Notes: generated by a model not told the origin, from the sequence alone. 64,000 bases of DNA from Janthinobacterium aquaticum (GCF_009208565.1 NZ_WFLK01000003.1:124001-188000), one strand, 5' to 3'. Counted from the stretch's first letter, positions 47,024 through 57,759 are shown. Program-made: numbers and translations.

Positions 47024-47368
47024 GTTTTTCCTGTGCTTTTTTCTGGCCCGCATCTTAACAAACCTGTGCTTGCGCACGCACAAGAGGGACTGCGCAAACA
47101 CGACTTACGCTGGCAGTTTATGGGAGCAGCCATGACACGCCACCATGTGATCAGCACCACCGGATGCGATGTGTTTTTCAAGATGGTCACGCAATACCAG
47201 GCGTAGGTCGGGTTAGCCCTCAGGGCGTAACCCGACAACACCACGGCCGTCGGCATTTTCTCGGGCTCGCGCCTCTGGCCCGCCTTTACGTTTTTACGCT
47301 TTTAAATGCGCCGGACAGATTAACTGAACGCCATCGGCTGTCCCAAAAACTATACGAGGAGGTGCTCA
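47024..47368. other. Divergent intergenic region with REP-type element
   Basis: A 345-base gap between the GNAT gene (minus) and the orphan gene (plus). It contains the subfamily B repeat at 47201-47284, followed by an AT-richer stretch leading to a strong GAGGAGG ribosome-binding site. No other convincing ORF is seen. Confidence 0.6.
47201..47284 (+). repeat. REP-type element, subfamily B, copy 2
   Basis: Matches 5661-5744 at 80 of 84 positions, in the same orientation, including the GTAGGTCGGGTTAG head, CGTAACCCGAC arm and the tail to CTCTGGCCCGCC. Looser similarity continues about 50 bases further. Confidence 0.85.
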
Positions 47369-47893
47369 GTGATTTCTTCAAAGCCCGGCACAACAAGGGA
47401 AATTTACCTTCTTACGATATCGATCATGAGCCTGTTTTCGATATACCCTGACGCCATGGCCATGTCACGCATGGCTGAAGCTAAAGTGCATTCAGAAGAC
47501 GGCATTCCCTGCTTTTCCATCTCAGAAAAAGAGGAAAAGCGCAATGGCACACCCAGGCTTTATGCGCTGGTGCTATACGATGTATCAACCAAGCCGGCTA
47601 TAAAGGTATGGTCTTTCATCATGCCGGTCGGAGCCAGTATTCCTGTTACAGCAGATCATTGCATTCTTTACGGCGTGGCACCGGCCGGGGCTGAGGCAAT
47701 TCAGGCACCACAACTTATTTTCGGTCACATGTACGATGTATTTTTAAACGGCAGACCAGAAGACCGCACCGACCCTACGCGTGGTTATGTCGGGAAATTT
47801 TGCATGGTCCGGAAGCTATCTGGCACGACTGCGGTCGTACCCATCGGCAGCAACAGCAAAGCCTGGATCAATGAGCTTTGTCCGCAATCATAA
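47369..47893 (+). CDS. Orphan secreted or membrane-anchored protein of unknown function
   Basis: A 174-residue protein I do not recognise. It starts at GTG, seven bases after a perfect GAGGAGG. Residues 10-28 (REIYLLTISIMSLFSIYP) form a hydrophobic export signal. The rest looks like a small beta-rich domain with two cysteines (Cys46 and Cys90 region). The base composition is visibly lower in GC than its neighbours and codon use includes many A/T-ending codons, so recent acquisition is likely. The ICFS-like start of the mature domain loosely recalls periplasmic immunity proteins, but this is a weak impression. Its stop is 15 bases from the convergent mscS gene. Confidence 0.65.
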   Translation: MISSKPGTTREIYLLTISIMSLFSIYPDAMAMSRMAEAKVHSEDGIPCFSISEKEEKRNGTPRLYALVLYDVSTKPAIKVWSFIMPVGASIPVTADHCILYGVAPAGAEAIQAPQLIFGHMYDVFLNGRPEDRTDPTRGYVGKFCMVRKLSGTTAVVPIGSNSKAWINELCPQS

Positions 47894-47908
47894 ACTGCAC
47901 TCAAACAA

Positions 47909-49540
47909 CTACTCTTTCTTCGCCGGCGCCCGGTACCACTGATCCGGTGACACTACCTGCGCCTTGTCCGGGTCGGCCATATAGTGCGGCGACAGCATCG
48001 GCACCTCGAATTCATTGAAGACGTCGATAATATTCTGGTGCAGCCGGCTCTGCACTTCGGCGCGCTGGCGCGGCACGTCGGCATTGGCGTGCGCCACCAG
48101 CCGGTATTGCACGTAATAGTCGTGCAGCGCCAGCTGCACCACATAGGGTTTGGGGCTGCTCGACAGTTCGCTGGTGCGGGCGGCGGCCAGCTCCAGCATC
48201 GCATGCACCTGGCGCCACGGAGTGGCGTAGCCGATGGTGACGCCGGCGTCGAGCATGAAGCCACCGCCGGGCTGGGCGCGCGAAAAGTTCCTGGTGGTCT
48301 GCGACATGATCCAGGCGTTGGGCAAGGCCACCTCCTCGCCCAGGCCGGTGCGCAGCCGCGTTTCAAACATGCCCACCTCGACCACCGTGCCTTCGCTGTC
48401 GCCGACGCGCACGTATTCGCCCTTGCGCAGCGCGCGCGTGTACATCAGGATCAGGCCGCTGGCCCCCTGGCCGACGATGCTCGAAGCGCCGATCGACACC
48501 ATCAGGCCGACCAGCACCGACAGGCCCTGGAAGGCGGCCGTATGCGAACCGGGCAGATAGGGATAGGCCATCGCCAGTGCAAACAGCCAGATCACCACGC
48601 TGGCGATACGGCGTGTCGGCAGCGCCGTATCGCGGTCGAGCCAGCCGATCTGTAACTGGCCGCTTTCCACGCGCTTGAACAGCGAAGCGGCAGTCGCCGC
48701 CACCAGGCGCGCGATGGCAAAGATCACGCACACCAGCACCAGGCCCGGCAGGGCGCCGACGATGGACTGCAGTACATCGCCGGCCACCTCCAGCAGATAG
48801 CCGCTCAGGCGCTCGCCCCAGGCGCGCGTGTACGGCAGGCTGCCCAGAACAAAAGCCAGCCACAAATAGATGGCCATCAGGCGCAGCCCCCACAGCACGG
48901 CGCTCAGCAGCTGGTAGGCAAAGGCGATGTAATGCTCGGCGTCGAGCACGCGCACGTTTTTCAGGCGCACGTCGCGCAGGCGCGAAGCGAGCAGCACGCC
49001 GCTGCGCCGGCGCGCCCAGCGGTGCAAGCGCGTCAGGCCCAGCCACACCAGCCAGAACGCCAGCGTGGCGCCGGTGCAAATGCCGGCGGCCATCGCCAGA
49101 TAGCGCCAGCTGCCCTGTTCGCGATGCTCGGCCACGGCCTTGGTCAGTTCGCCAGCGGCGGCGGCGGCCACCGTTTCGGTTGTGTCGCCGGCCAGCAGGT
49201 TGACGTCGCCCGGCACCACTACAAACAACTGCACGCCGTCGAGCAGCACCTGGGTGCCCTCCGGGATCAGGTGGATGCTGGCGCCGAGCGCGCCGCCCCT
49301 GGCCAGCACGCCGGCCAGGCGCCGCTGCGCGCCAGCCACCCGCTCATCGGGCGGGTAACCGGCCAGTGTGGCGCGAAAGACCATCACCTTGCGGTTGGCA
49401 AAACTGAAGGTGGCGCTCTTGAGCGGCGGTGCTTCGGCTGCCCTGACGCCCGGCGTCAGCGCGCTGGCCTCGCCGGCAAGCACAAAGCCAGGCATCAGGG
49501 AAAACATCAGCAGGAGCAGCAAACGGAAAAAGACAGGCAT
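47909..49540 (-). CDS. MscS family mechanosensitive channel
   Basis: A 543-residue channel protein that would release solutes on hypo-osmotic shock. It has a signal peptide, a periplasmic domain to about 145, then several membrane helices; the pore helix region is GLSVLVGLMVSIGASSIVGQGASGLILMYTRALRKGEYVRVG (about 355-395), followed by the cytoplasmic beta domain (EGTVVEVGMFETRLRT, EVALPNAWIMSQTTRNFS) and the alpha/beta domain. This is the enlarged YbiO/YnaI-like type rather than minimal MscS. It is preceded by ada on the same strand with a 78-base gap. Confidence 0.88.
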   Translation of the reverse strand: MPVFFRLLLLLMFSLMPGFVLAGEASALTPGVRAAEAPPLKSATFSFANRKVMVFRATLAGYPPDERVAGAQRRLAGVLARGGALGASIHLIPEGTQVLLDGVQLFVVVPGDVNLLAGDTTETVAAAAAGELTKAVAEHREQGSWRYLAMAAGICTGATLAFWLVWLGLTRLHRWARRRSGVLLASRLRDVRLKNVRVLDAEHYIAFAYQLLSAVLWGLRLMAIYLWLAFVLGSLPYTRAWGERLSGYLLEVAGDVLQSIVGALPGLVLVCVIFAIARLVAATAASLFKRVESGQLQIGWLDRDTALPTRRIASVVIWLFALAMAYPYLPGSHTAAFQGLSVLVGLMVSIGASSIVGQGASGLILMYTRALRKGEYVRVGDSEGTVVEVGMFETRLRTGLGEEVALPNAWIMSQTTRNFSRAQPGGGFMLDAGVTIGYATPWRQVHAMLELAAARTSELSSSPKPYVVQLALHDYYVQYRLVAHANADVPRQRAEVQSRLHQNIIDVFNEFEVPMLSPHYMADPDKAQVVSPDQWYRAPAKKE

Positions 49541-49618
49541 GGCGGCAACAGAATCAGCGGAACAAGGCGTCCATCATGCCACGGCTCGGCGATGGCGCCG
49601 CTGAAACTGCTTGCGGCG

Positions 49619-50674
49619 CTATTCACCCGCCTCGCGATCAAGCAAAGCCTGCTTGCGCTCGACGCCCCAGCGATAGCCGGACAGCGCGCCGTCGTTGCGC
49701 ACCACGCGGTGGCAGGGGATGGCGACCGCCAGCGCATTGGCCGCGCAGGCGCCGGCAACGGCGCGTGCGCCCTGCGGTGCGCCAATCTTGCGCGCCAGTT
49801 CGGCATAGCTGACGGTACTGCCGGCGGGCACTTCGCGCAGCGCCTGCCACACGCGCTGCTGGAAAGCCGTACCGCGCACGTCGAGCGGCAAATCGAGGCC
49901 CAGCTGCGGTGCTTCGACCAGCGCGATCACGCGCGCCACCGTCGCTTCATAGCTGCTGTCGGCGCCTACCAGTTCGGCGCGCGGAAAGCGGTCCTCCAGG
50001 TCGCGCAGCAGCACGGCCGGATTGTCATCGAGCAGGATCGCGCAGATGCCCTGATCGGTGCTGGCCACCAGCACCACGCCCAGCGAACAGTCGGCCAGCG
50101 CAAAGCGGATCACCGCACCCTGGCCGCCACGGCGCCAGGCGCCCGGCGTCATGCCCAATAGGCCAGCGCTGGCTTCATACAGGCGGCTGCTCGAACCGAA
50201 GCCGGCCGCATGCAGCGTTTCGGTCACGCTGGCGTCGCCGGCAAGCCCGGCCTTGAGACGCCCGGCGCGGCGCGCTGCTGCATAGGCGCGCGGGGTAATG
50301 CCGGTATGGGCCTTGAACACCCGATGAAAATGAAAACGGCTCAGACCGGCGCTGGCGGCCAGCGCATCGAGCTGCAGCGCTTCTTCGCTGGCGTCGATCA
50401 GGCGGCAGGCCTGTGCCACCAGCGCCGCCTGGCGCTCGGCCAGCGGCGGCAGGTGCGGCTGGCAACGCAGGCAGGGGCGAAAGCCGGCCGCTTCAGCCTG
50501 CGCGCAACTGTCGTGGAAGGCCACGTTGCGGCGCAGCGCCGGGCGCGCCGCACAGGACGGGCGGCAATACACGCCGGTGCTGCGCACCGAGTAATAAAAC
50601 ACGCCGTCGGCATCCGGCGCGCGCCGCTGCACGGCGTCCCAGCGTTCATCGTCGGTGCGGTAAGGCTGCGCCAT
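49619..50674 (-). CDS. ada: Ada: methylphosphotriester/O6-methylguanine methyltransferase and regulator
   Basis: Full-length Ada, 351 residues. The N-terminal zinc domain has the four cysteines in STGVYCRPSCAARP and FRPCLRCQPH, including the methyl acceptor from phosphotriesters; an AraC-type DNA-binding region follows (RFHFHRVFKAHTGITPRAYA); the C-terminal AGT domain has IPCHRVV with the O6-methylguanine acceptor cysteine. It repairs alkylated DNA and activates the adaptive response when methylated. GGAG six bases before the ATG at 50674 favours this start over 50686. The gene reads away from hutC. Confidence 0.94.
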   Translation of the reverse strand: MAQPYRTDDERWDAVQRRAPDADGVFYYSVRSTGVYCRPSCAARPALRRNVAFHDSCAQAEAAGFRPCLRCQPHLPPLAERQAALVAQACRLIDASEEALQLDALAASAGLSRFHFHRVFKAHTGITPRAYAAARRAGRLKAGLAGDASVTETLHAAGFGSSSRLYEASAGLLGMTPGAWRRGGQGAVIRFALADCSLGVVLVASTDQGICAILLDDNPAVLLRDLEDRFPRAELVGADSSYEATVARVIALVEAPQLGLDLPLDVRGTAFQQRVWQALREVPAGSTVSYAELARKIGAPQGARAVAGACAANALAVAIPCHRVVRNDGALSGYRWGVERKQALLDREAGE

Positions 50675-50885
50675 GGTGCGCTCCATTCAAAGTAGTCATG
50701 CATCCATCATAGTCAGGCTGGCCGCGCCTTGCACTCCGCTGCTTGCTTTTGAATTGCCTGGCCGCCCAGTGCGCAATGCTAGAATCGCCGCTTGCGCCAC
50801 CAGCCGGCTGGCGCACCCAGAATCGCGCTTCGGAGACACCGCATTGGACCACCAGCCCACCCAGGACACACCGGAAAATACGCCC

Positions 50886-51572
50886 ATGTTCCAGCGCATC
50901 AAGGACTTCCTGCTGGCCGGCATCGCCAGCGGCCGCTGGAAGGAAGGCGACGTGATTCCGTCCGAGCAGGCGCTGGTCAAGCAGTTCGGCGTGTCGCGCA
51001 TGACGGTCAACCGCGCCGTGCGCGAACTGACCAGCGAACAGGTGCTGACGCGGCGCCAGGGCTCGGGCACCTATGTGGCGCAGCAGAAGTACCAGGCGAC
51101 CTTGCTTGAAATTAAAAGCATTGCCGACGAAGTGCGCGCGCGCGGCCATATCCACCGCAGCGCCTTGCAGTTGCTCGAACGCACCAAGGCTTCGGACCTG
51201 ATGGCCAGGCAATTTGGCCTGCAGTCCGATCCGCTGCTGTTCCACTCGCTGATCGTACACTATGAAAACGGCGTGCCGATCCAGGTCGAGGATCGCTGGG
51301 TCAATCCGGCCTGTGCGCCCGACTACATGAGCCAGGATTTCTCCAGCACCACGCCCAACGAATACCTGATGGCGGCCGCCCCGCTGCAGGGCGCCACCTA
51401 CAGCATCGAGGCGCTGTCGGCGCCGCGCGACATTGCCGACATGCTGGCCATCGATACCCGCCAGGCGTGCCTGGTGCTGCGCCGCCAGACCCGTTCCGGC
51501 GGCCTGGTCGCCTCCATCGTCACCATGTGGCACCCGGGCCACCGCTACCAGTTTGCCGGCAGCTTTACGTAG
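50886..51572 (+). CDS. hutC: HutC-type GntR repressor of histidine utilisation
   Basis: A 228-residue GntR regulator of the HutC subfamily. The winged helix (about 1-68) has IPSEQALVKQFGVSRMTVNRAVRELTSEQVL and RRQGSGTYV; the C-terminal UTRA domain binds urocanate in known HutC proteins. The length and UTRA ending (LVLRRQTRSGGLVASIVTMWHPGHRYQFAGSF) match HutC. A TTG at 50844 with GGAG nine bases before it would add 14 residues and is a fair alternative start. The gene lies 6.3 kb from hutU, on the opposite strand, with unrelated genes between. Its predicted operator is the palindrome at the hut promoter. Confidence 0.88.
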   Translation: MFQRIKDFLLAGIASGRWKEGDVIPSEQALVKQFGVSRMTVNRAVRELTSEQVLTRRQGSGTYVAQQKYQATLLEIKSIADEVRARGHIHRSALQLLERTKASDLMARQFGLQSDPLLFHSLIVHYENGVPIQVEDRWVNPACAPDYMSQDFSSTTPNEYLMAAAPLQGATYSIEALSAPRDIADMLAIDTRQACLVLRRQTRSGGLVASIVTMWHPGHRYQFAGSFT

Positions 51573-51782
51573 CACGAAAGAACCAGCATCTTTCTCTCAG
51601 ATAGTCACCAAAATGCAAGAAAACCACCGGCGATTGCACGAAAAAATCACTGTGTTACGCCACCGGCGAAGTTAGGTAGGCGGCATAAATTTTCAGTGCT
51701 ATAGTTGCCGCCAACAAGCTCTGCAACCGTGCCAACCGGCTCTTTCTGCAGCACCAGCCTGCCGTCACTCGCCCCAGAAAGG

Positions 51783-54700
51783 ATGCATTTGTCGCACCGC
51801 AGCTTCCTGCATGTCAGCGCACCACGCTTTTGGCGACCGGTGCTGCGTCCGCTTGCACGCAGGCTGCTGCAGGCAGGCCTGGCGCTGCCGGCGGCGGCGC
51901 AGGCAGCCACGCCTGACATGACTCTATTATCGCCATGGTCAAGCCCCTGGCCGTACCTGGCGGCCAGCGCCAGCGTGATCGCGCTACTGGCCTGCTGGCA
52001 GGCCTGGCGCCTGAAGCGGCAGTTGCGCCAGCAGCATCAGCCTGCTGCCAATGCCGGCACGCCAGCTGCGCAGCAGCCGTCGCAGGCGCTGCAGGGCGCG
52101 GCCTTGGCCGGCTGGACCTGGCAGCGCCAGGGTGATCGCCTGTTGCTGTCGAGCCAGTATCGGGAACTGCTGGGTGACAAGCATGCCCGGCTCGACTATG
52201 GCCTGGCCGACTGGCAAGCCGAAGTCCACCGCGACGACCGCGCACGCCTGGCCAGCACCTTGCGCCTGCACTTCGACGGCCAGGTGCCCGGCCCCGTCAA
52301 CTGCGAATTGCGCCTGCGCCACGGCGATGGCCAGTGGCGCTGGCTGCTGCTGCGCGGCGCCGTGCTGCGCCGCGCCTCGGACGGTGCGGCGGCCCAGGCC
52401 AGCGGCATTCTCGGCGATATCGGCGAGCGCAAAAGCGATGAGGAAGCGCGCATGCGCAGCATGCTCGAAGCGGCGCCCGAGGTCATGCTGGTGGCCGATG
52501 TCGAGGGCAAGGTGCGCTACGCCAACCAGATCGGCGCACGCTGCTTCGGCTATCCGCTGAGCGAACTGGCCGGCATGTCGCTGGAGCAACTGGTTCCCGA
52601 AAGCAGCGACAGCCATGCCGCCAACGAGCCGCAGGCGCGCCACAGCCTGCCCGGACGGGTCATGATGGCGCGCCGCCGCGACGGCACCCATTTCCCCGCC
52701 AAGGTTAGCCTGTCGCCGCTGCGCATGGCCGGGCAGATGTATTCCATCGTTTCGCTGCGCGACATGACCCAGCGCCAGCGCGCCGAAGAAGCGCTGCAGG
52801 CCAGCTCCGAGCGCTACCGGCTGATCGTGCAGACCGCCGCCGAAGGCATCTGGATGCTTGATCCGGCCGGCCTGACCACCTTTGTCAATCCCAAGATGGC
52901 GCACATGCTGGCCTACTCAGTGCAGGAAATGCTGGGCCGCCCGATGCTCGACTTCATGGACCGCGACAGCCAGCATCTGATGCGCCAGCGCCTGGCCGGC
53001 GAAGGCTCGCAGGCCAGCAAACCCGAGCAGGTCGATTTCCGCCTTTTCCGCAAGGACCAGTCCAGCCTGTGGGGTTTGCTGTCGAGTACCAATATTATTG
53101 GCGAATCGGGCGAATCGGGCGGCACGCTGGCGATGATTACCGATATTACCGAACGGCGCCTGGCCTCGATCGCCCTGTCCAACTCCAACCAGCGCATGGC
53201 GTCCGTGTTTGGCGCCGTCACCAACGGCCTGGTGGTGCAAGACCACCACGGTCACACCCTGGAAAGCAATGCGGCCGCCGAACGCATGCTGGCGGCCAGC
53301 CGCGCCGGGGGCAGCCTGTGGCAGGCCATCCGCGAAGACGGCAGCCCGTTCGAGCAGCACAGCCATCCGGTGCACATCACCCTGTCGAGCGGCGAAGCGA
53401 TGCGCGACGTGGTGATGGGCGTGCTGCAGCTCGACGGCAATCTGTGCTGGCTGTCGGTCAATACCGAAGCCATCCGCGATGAATATGGCAAGGTCGGCAT
53501 GGTGGTGGCCAGCCTGACCGACATCACCTACCACAAGCGCAGCGAAGCGACGCTGCGCGAGCTCAATGAACACCTGGAAGAACGCGTGGCGCAGCGCACC
53601 AAGCAGCTCGGCCAGGCCAAGCAGATTGCCGAGGAAGCCAGCCAGGCCAAGGGCCAGTTCCTGGCCAATATGAGCCATGAAATCCGCACGCCGATGAATG
53701 GCGTGATCGGCATGGCCTACCTGGCTCTGAAGACGGATCTGGAGCCGCGCCAGCGCGATTACCTGGAGAAAATACGTTTTGCTGGCGAGCATTTGCTGGG
53801 CATTATTGACGACATCCTGGACATCTCCAAGATCGAGGCCGGCAAGCTCAAGATCGAACGCGTCAATTTCAGCTTCGATCATGTGATGCAAACGCTGACA
53901 ACCGTGGTGGCGCCGCGCGCGGCGGGCAAAAGCCTGGAACTGGAGTTCGAGATCGACCCGCAACTGCCGGCCATGCTGGTCGGCGATCCATTGCGGCTGG
54001 GCCAGGTACTGATCAACTACGTCAATAACGCCATCAAATTCAGCGAAAAGGGCAGCATTGCGATCAAAGTCTTCAAGGTGGCGCAAGAGGTGCCGGTAGA
54101 GCAACACTGTCTGGTGCGCTTTGAAGTGTGCGACCACGGCATCGGCTTGTCGCAAGATGAAATGGGCAAGCTGTTCCAGTCGTTCCAGCAGGCTGACACC
54201 TCCACCACGCGCGAGTACGGCGGCACCGGCCTGGGCCTGGCCATCAGCAAGCAGCTGGCGCAGCTGATGGGTGGCGAGGTGGGCGTGGTCAGCAGCCCCG
54301 GCCAGGGCAGCACCTTCTGGTTTACCGCGCAGTTGGGGATCGCCGACGAGTCGGCGCCAACCTTGCTCGACAGCATGATCCAGCCGGCCGGGACGGCGCG
54401 CGCCCACGCTGACGCTGACGCCAGCCTGGCCATGCAAGCGCTCAGGCACGCCAGCATCCTGCTGGTGGAAGACAATCCGTTCAACCAGCAGGTGGCGCTG
54501 GAACTGCTGGAAGAAGCCGGCGCCTCGGTATGCCTGGCCAATAACGGCGTCGAAGCGCTCGACCTGCTGCGCCAGACGCCGTTCGACTGCGTGCTGATGG
54601 ATGTGCAGATGCCGCTGATGGACGGCCTGCAGGCCACGCGCGCGATCCGCGCCGATCCGCAGCTGGCCCATCTGCGCGTGCTGGCCATGACGGCCACGGC

Positions 54701-55235
54701 CACCAGCGAGGACCGCGTGCGCTGCCTCGACGCCGGCATGGACGACTTCATTTCCAAGCCGATTCAGCCGGCCATGATGTACCAGACCATCGCCGGCTGG
54801 TTGCCCGAGCGCACGGCAGCGGCGCCGGTGCGCAGCCGCGCCGCGCCCGCTTTCAAGACCACGCTGGCCGGCGACCCGCAGGTGATCGACCTGTCGATCC
54901 TGGCCAAGCTGCTGGGCTACAACCCGCAAAAAGTACGCAAGTTTGCCTTTAAATTCCTGCAGACCACACAGGATGGCTTTACCGAGATCGATGCGGCGCT
55001 GGCGCGCGGCGACGTGCAGCAGGTGCGCGAACTGGGTCACCGCATCAAGTCGTCGGCGCGCACCGTGGGCGCACTGGGCCTGGCCGAACTGTGCCACAGC
55101 CTGGAAACGCTGGCGCCAGGCGACGCTTCCAGCGAAAGGAAGCAGGCAATGCGGCTGGTGTCGCAGCTATGGCCGCTGCTGGAAAAAATTACGGAAGAGA
55201 TTATGAACAACACCAGTTTTGCCAATGATGATTAA
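51783..55235 (+). CDS. Hybrid sensor histidine kinase with PAS, receiver and Hpt domains
   Basis: A 1150-residue hybrid kinase. After a signal-like N-terminus and a membrane helix (about 50-72) come four PAS-like domains (roughly 100-215, 222-340, 345-460, 470-590), a coiled coil, then HisKA with phosphoacceptor His632 ([12 protein letters not shown]), an HATPase with [13 protein letters not shown], a receiver with Asp940 (VLMDVQMP), and a C-terminal Hpt with His1086 ([11 protein letters not shown]). The domain chain allows a His-Asp-His-Asp phosphorelay, probably ending on the receiver protein encoded next. The start is uncertain; the ATG at 51783 is chosen, with an upstream TTG frame from 51705. 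Confidence 0.88.
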   Translation: MHLSHRSFLHVSAPRFWRPVLRPLARRLLQAGLALPAAAQAATPDMTLLSPWSSPWPYLAASASVIALLACWQAWRLKRQLRQQHQPAANAGTPAAQQPSQALQGAALAGWTWQRQGDRLLLSSQYRELLGDKHARLDYGLADWQAEVHRDDRARLASTLRLHFDGQVPGPVNCELRLRHGDGQWRWLLLRGAVLRRASDGAAAQASGILGDIGERKSDEEARMRSMLEAAPEVMLVADVEGKVRYANQIGARCFGYPLSELAGMSLEQLVPESSDSHAANEPQARHSLPGRVMMARRRDGTHFPAKVSLSPLRMAGQMYSIVSLRDMTQRQRAEEALQASSERYRLIVQTAAEGIWMLDPAGLTTFVNPKMAHMLAYSVQEMLGRPMLDFMDRDSQHLMRQRLAGEGSQASKPEQVDFRLFRKDQSSLWGLLSSTNIIGESGESGGTLAMITDITERRLASIALSNSNQRMASVFGAVTNGLVVQDHHGHTLESNAAAERMLAASRAGGSLWQAIREDGSPFEQHSHPVHITLSSGEAMRDVVMGVLQLDGNLCWLSVNTEAIRDEYGKVGMVVASLTDITYHKRSEATLRELNEHLEERVAQRTKQLGQAKQIAEEASQAKGQFLANMSHEIRTPMNGVIGMAYLALKTDLEPRQRDYLEKIRFAGEHLLGIIDDILDISKIEAGKLKIERVNFSFDHVMQTLTTVVAPRAAGKSLELEFEIDPQLPAMLVGDPLRLGQVLINYVNNAIKFSEKGSIAIKVFKVAQEVPVEQHCLVRFEVCDHGIGLSQDEMGKLFQSFQQADTSTTREYGGTGLGLAISKQLAQLMGGEVGVVSSPGQGSTFWFTAQLGIADESAPTLLDSMIQPAGTARAHADADASLAMQALRHASILLVEDNPFNQQVALELLEEAGASVCLANNGVEALDLLRQTPFDCVLMDVQMPLMDGLQATRAIRADPQLAHLRVLAMTATATSEDRVRCLDAGMDDFISKPIQPAMMYQTIAGWLPERTAAAPVRSRAAPAFKTTLAGDPQVIDLSILAKLLGYNPQKVRKFAFKFLQTTQDGFTEIDAALARGDVQQVRELGHRIKSSARTVGALGLAELCHSLETLAPGDASSERKQAMRLVSQLWPLLEKITEEIMNNTSFANDD

Positions 55236-55312
55236 TAAGCGGCAAGACCGTCATGGCTATACAGGCATTGGCAACGATGCAGATAATTCGATGAAACAGA
55301 AGGACCGGAACC

Positions 55313-55771
55313 ATGAATGATGTATTTCCCCCGGCGCACGTCAGCGCCAACGAAGCGGGCCTGTCACCCATGCGCGTGCTGCTGCTCGACGACGATGTGT
55401 TCATGCTCGATGTGCTGAGCGACATGTTCGACCAGCTGGGCCAGTTCGACTTGCGCTGCGAAGCAAGCAGTGCGCAGGCCTTGACCACCTTGCGCCAGCA
55501 CCAGCCCGACCTGTTGATCTGCGACCTGTCGATGCCGGACATGGACGGCATCGAATTTCTGCGCCTGGCGGCCGACAGCGGTTTTCGCGGCGGCGTGGTA
55601 CTGCTGTCGGGCCTGCATTCGGCCGTGCGCACCGCCGCCGAGCGGCTGGCGCAGGCCAACGGCCTGCATATCCTGGGCACCTTCCGCAAGCCGATGGAAA
55701 GCGCGGAACTGCAACTGATGATCAATTTGCAGCGCCAGTACACCACGCGCCTGAGCGCCGCACAGGGCTGA
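55313..55771 (+). CDS. Single-domain response regulator
   Basis: A 152-residue receiver protein without an output domain. The acidic triplet LLLDDD (about 24-28), the phosphoacceptor Asp71 in LLICDLSMPDMDG, the LLSG (Thr/Ser switch position) and Lys in FRKPME complete the receiver active site. AAGGA precedes the ATG. It follows the hybrid kinase by 77 bases, so it is the likely phosphate acceptor from the kinase Hpt domain. An extra 20 residues precede the receiver fold. The output partner is unknown. Confidence 0.88.
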   Translation: MNDVFPPAHVSANEAGLSPMRVLLLDDDVFMLDVLSDMFDQLGQFDLRCEASSAQALTTLRQHQPDLLICDLSMPDMDGIEFLRLAADSGFRGGVVLLSGLHSAVRTAAERLAQANGLHILGTFRKPMESAELQLMINLQRQYTTRLSAAQG

Positions 55772-56016
55772 AACCAGCCCTTCGATAGGGCGGGCGGACA
55801 GGCGCCGCAAGTTTTTCCGCAATAATCGCCACGCTTTGAAAAAATGGGTTATTATTTCAGCCATCCCCGCCTGCATATCCCTGGTCGCACCTTCCAAGAA
55901 TATTGAATTCGTGCCCATCGACCCCACCTGTCAGTTGTACTTCAGGAAGCATGGATGGCGAACCGGCATATGGTTATTTCCAGGCATTATTGATCCCACC
56001 CTCAATTGAGGAAAAT

Positions 56017-56343
56017 ATGAGCGAAAATATCAAACACATTAACGATGCATCTTTCGAGGCAGACGTCCTGAATTCCGAGTTGCCAGTGCTGGTCGACTTC
56101 TGGGCGGAGTGGTGCGGTCCATGCAAGGCCATCGCGCCGATCCTGGAAGAAGTGGCCAAGGAATACGCCGGCCGCATCCAGATCACCAAGCTCGACGTTG
56201 ATTCGAACCAGGCCGTTCCAGGCAAATTCGGCATCCGCGGCATTCCGACCCTGATCCTGTTCAAGAACGGCCAGGCAGCGGCGCAAAAAGTCGGCGCCCT
56301 GAGCAAAGGTCAATTGACCGCTTTTATCGACAGCAATATTTAA
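56017..56343 (+). CDS. trxA: Thioredoxin 1
   Basis: A 108-residue thioredoxin with the active site WCGPC (residues 33-37 region) in [16 protein letters not shown], cis-proline segment [12 protein letters not shown], and C-terminal LTAFIDSNI. It is the general cytoplasmic disulfide reductase. TTGAGGA lies before the ATG at 56017; the frame runs open upstream but the family start is clear. Gene order trxA-rho-rpmE2 is conserved across Burkholderiales. Confidence 0.97.
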   Translation: MSENIKHINDASFEADVLNSELPVLVDFWAEWCGPCKAIAPILEEVAKEYAGRIQITKLDVDSNQAVPGKFGIRGIPTLILFKNGQAAAQKVGALSKGQLTAFIDSNI

Positions 56344-56496
56344 TGTATGATGGGCAGCGCTGCGCCCGCAGCGCCGCCCGATTGGATCGTCCGGGACGCG
56401 GCTATCGTTCCATGCGCACCCTTCCCGGATAATTAATCAACGCCACGCAGTTCCCTCCCCTACCTTTACAATCCCGTCTCGGGATACTCAACACAT

Positions 56497-57759
56497 ATGC
56501 ATTTATCAGAACTAAAGGCCCTACACGTATCCGCCCTGCTTGAGATGGCGATCGGTCTTGACATTGACAACGCAGCCCGCTTGCGCAAACAGGAGCTGAT
56601 GTTCGCGATCCTGAAAAAACGCGCCAAGTCCGGCGAACAGATTTTTGGCGACGGCGCCCTGGAAGTGCTGCCTGACGGCTTCGGCTTCCTGCGCTCGCCT
56701 GACGCCAGCTACATGGCGTCCACCGACGACATTTACATCTCCCCTTCGCAAATCCGCCGCTTCAACCTGCATACGGGCGATTCGATCGAAGGCGAGGTAC
56801 GGACCCCGAAAGATGGCGAACGCTATTTCGCATTGGTCAAAGTAGACAAGGTCAACGGCGAATCGCCGGAAGCCTCGAAGCACCGCATCCTGTTTGAAAA
56901 CCTGACGCCGCTGCACCCGAATGAGCCGCTGCGCCTGGAACGTGAAATGAATGGCCAGGAAAACATCACCGGCCGCATTATCGACCTGATCGCGCCGATC
57001 GGCAAAGGCCAGCGCGGCCTGCTGGTGGCGTCGCCAAAATCCGGTAAATCGGTGATCCTGCAACATATCGCCCATGCGATCACCGCCAACCATCCCGATA
57101 TCACCCTGATCGTGCTGCTGATCGACGAGCGCCCGGAAGAAGTGACCGAGATGCAGCGTTCGGTACGCGGCGAAGTGGTTGCGTCGACCTTCGACGAGCC
57201 GGCTACGCGCCACGTGCAAGTGGCCGAGATGGTGCTGGAAAAAGCCAAGCGCCTGGTTGAAATGAAAAAAGACGTAGTGATCCTGCTCGACTCGATCACC
57301 CGCCTGGCGCGCGCCTACAACACCGTGATCCCCGCTTCGGGCAAGGTGCTGACCGGTGGTGTCGACGCCAACGCGCTGCAGCGTCCTAAGCGCTTCTTCG
57401 GCGCCGCCCGCAATATCGAAGAAGGCGGCTCGCTGACCATTATCGCCACCGCCCTGATCGAAACCGGTTCGCGCATGGATGACGTGATCTTTGAGGAATT
57501 CAAGGGTACCGGCAACATGGAAGTGCATCTGGAACGCCGCCTGGCCGAAAAACGCGTCTACCCGGCCATCAACCTGAACAAATCGGGTACCCGCCGCGAA
57601 GAACTGCTGATCAAGCCGAACGAACTGCAAAAAATCTGGATCCTGCGCAAGTTGCTGTACTCGATGGACGAGATCGAGGCGATGGAGTTCATTCTTGACA
57701 AGATGAAGGCCACAAAAAACAACGCCGAATTCTTCGACATGATGCGCCGCGGTGGTTAA
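56497..57759 (+). CDS. rho: Transcription termination factor Rho
   Basis: A 420-residue hexameric RNA-dependent ATPase that ends transcription. It starts with the Rho N-terminal domain ([18 protein letters not shown]), has the RNA-binding cold-shock-like domain with [30 protein letters not shown] shortened here as its start DGFGFLRSP, the P-loop SPKSGKS (about 180-186), and the secondary RNA-binding/Q- and R-loops with GGVDANAL. Length and sequence match proteobacterial Rho closely. It is followed by a REP pair and the rpmE2 promoter. Confidence 0.98.
   Translation: MHLSELKALHVSALLEMAIGLDIDNAARLRKQELMFAILKKRAKSGEQIFGDGALEVLPDGFGFLRSPDASYMASTDDIYISPSQIRRFNLHTGDSIEGEVRTPKDGERYFALVKVDKVNGESPEASKHRILFENLTPLHPNEPLRLEREMNGQENITGRIIDLIAPIGKGQRGLLVASPKSGKSVILQHIAHAITANHPDITLIVLLIDERPEEVTEMQRSVRGEVVASTFDEPATRHVQVAEMVLEKAKRLVEMKKDVVILLDSITRLARAYNTVIPASGKVLTGGVDANALQRPKRFFGAARNIEEGGSLTIIATALIETGSRMDDVIFEEFKGTGNMEVHLERRLAEKRVYPAINLNKSGTRREELLIKPNELQKIWILRKLLYSMDEIEAMEFILDKMKATKNNAEFFDMMRRGG

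Noticed and set aside
50700-50885. Possible HutC operator upstream of hutC.
   Set aside because: No palindrome of the GGTTGT-ATAC-AACC type was found here; only a weak TAGAAT -10 without a well-spaced -35.
52917-55097. A 726-codon minus-strand frame opposite the hybrid kinase.
   Set aside because: Shadow frame rich in Gln, His, Arg and Ala with no domain; the plus strand has clear kinase, receiver and Hpt motifs.
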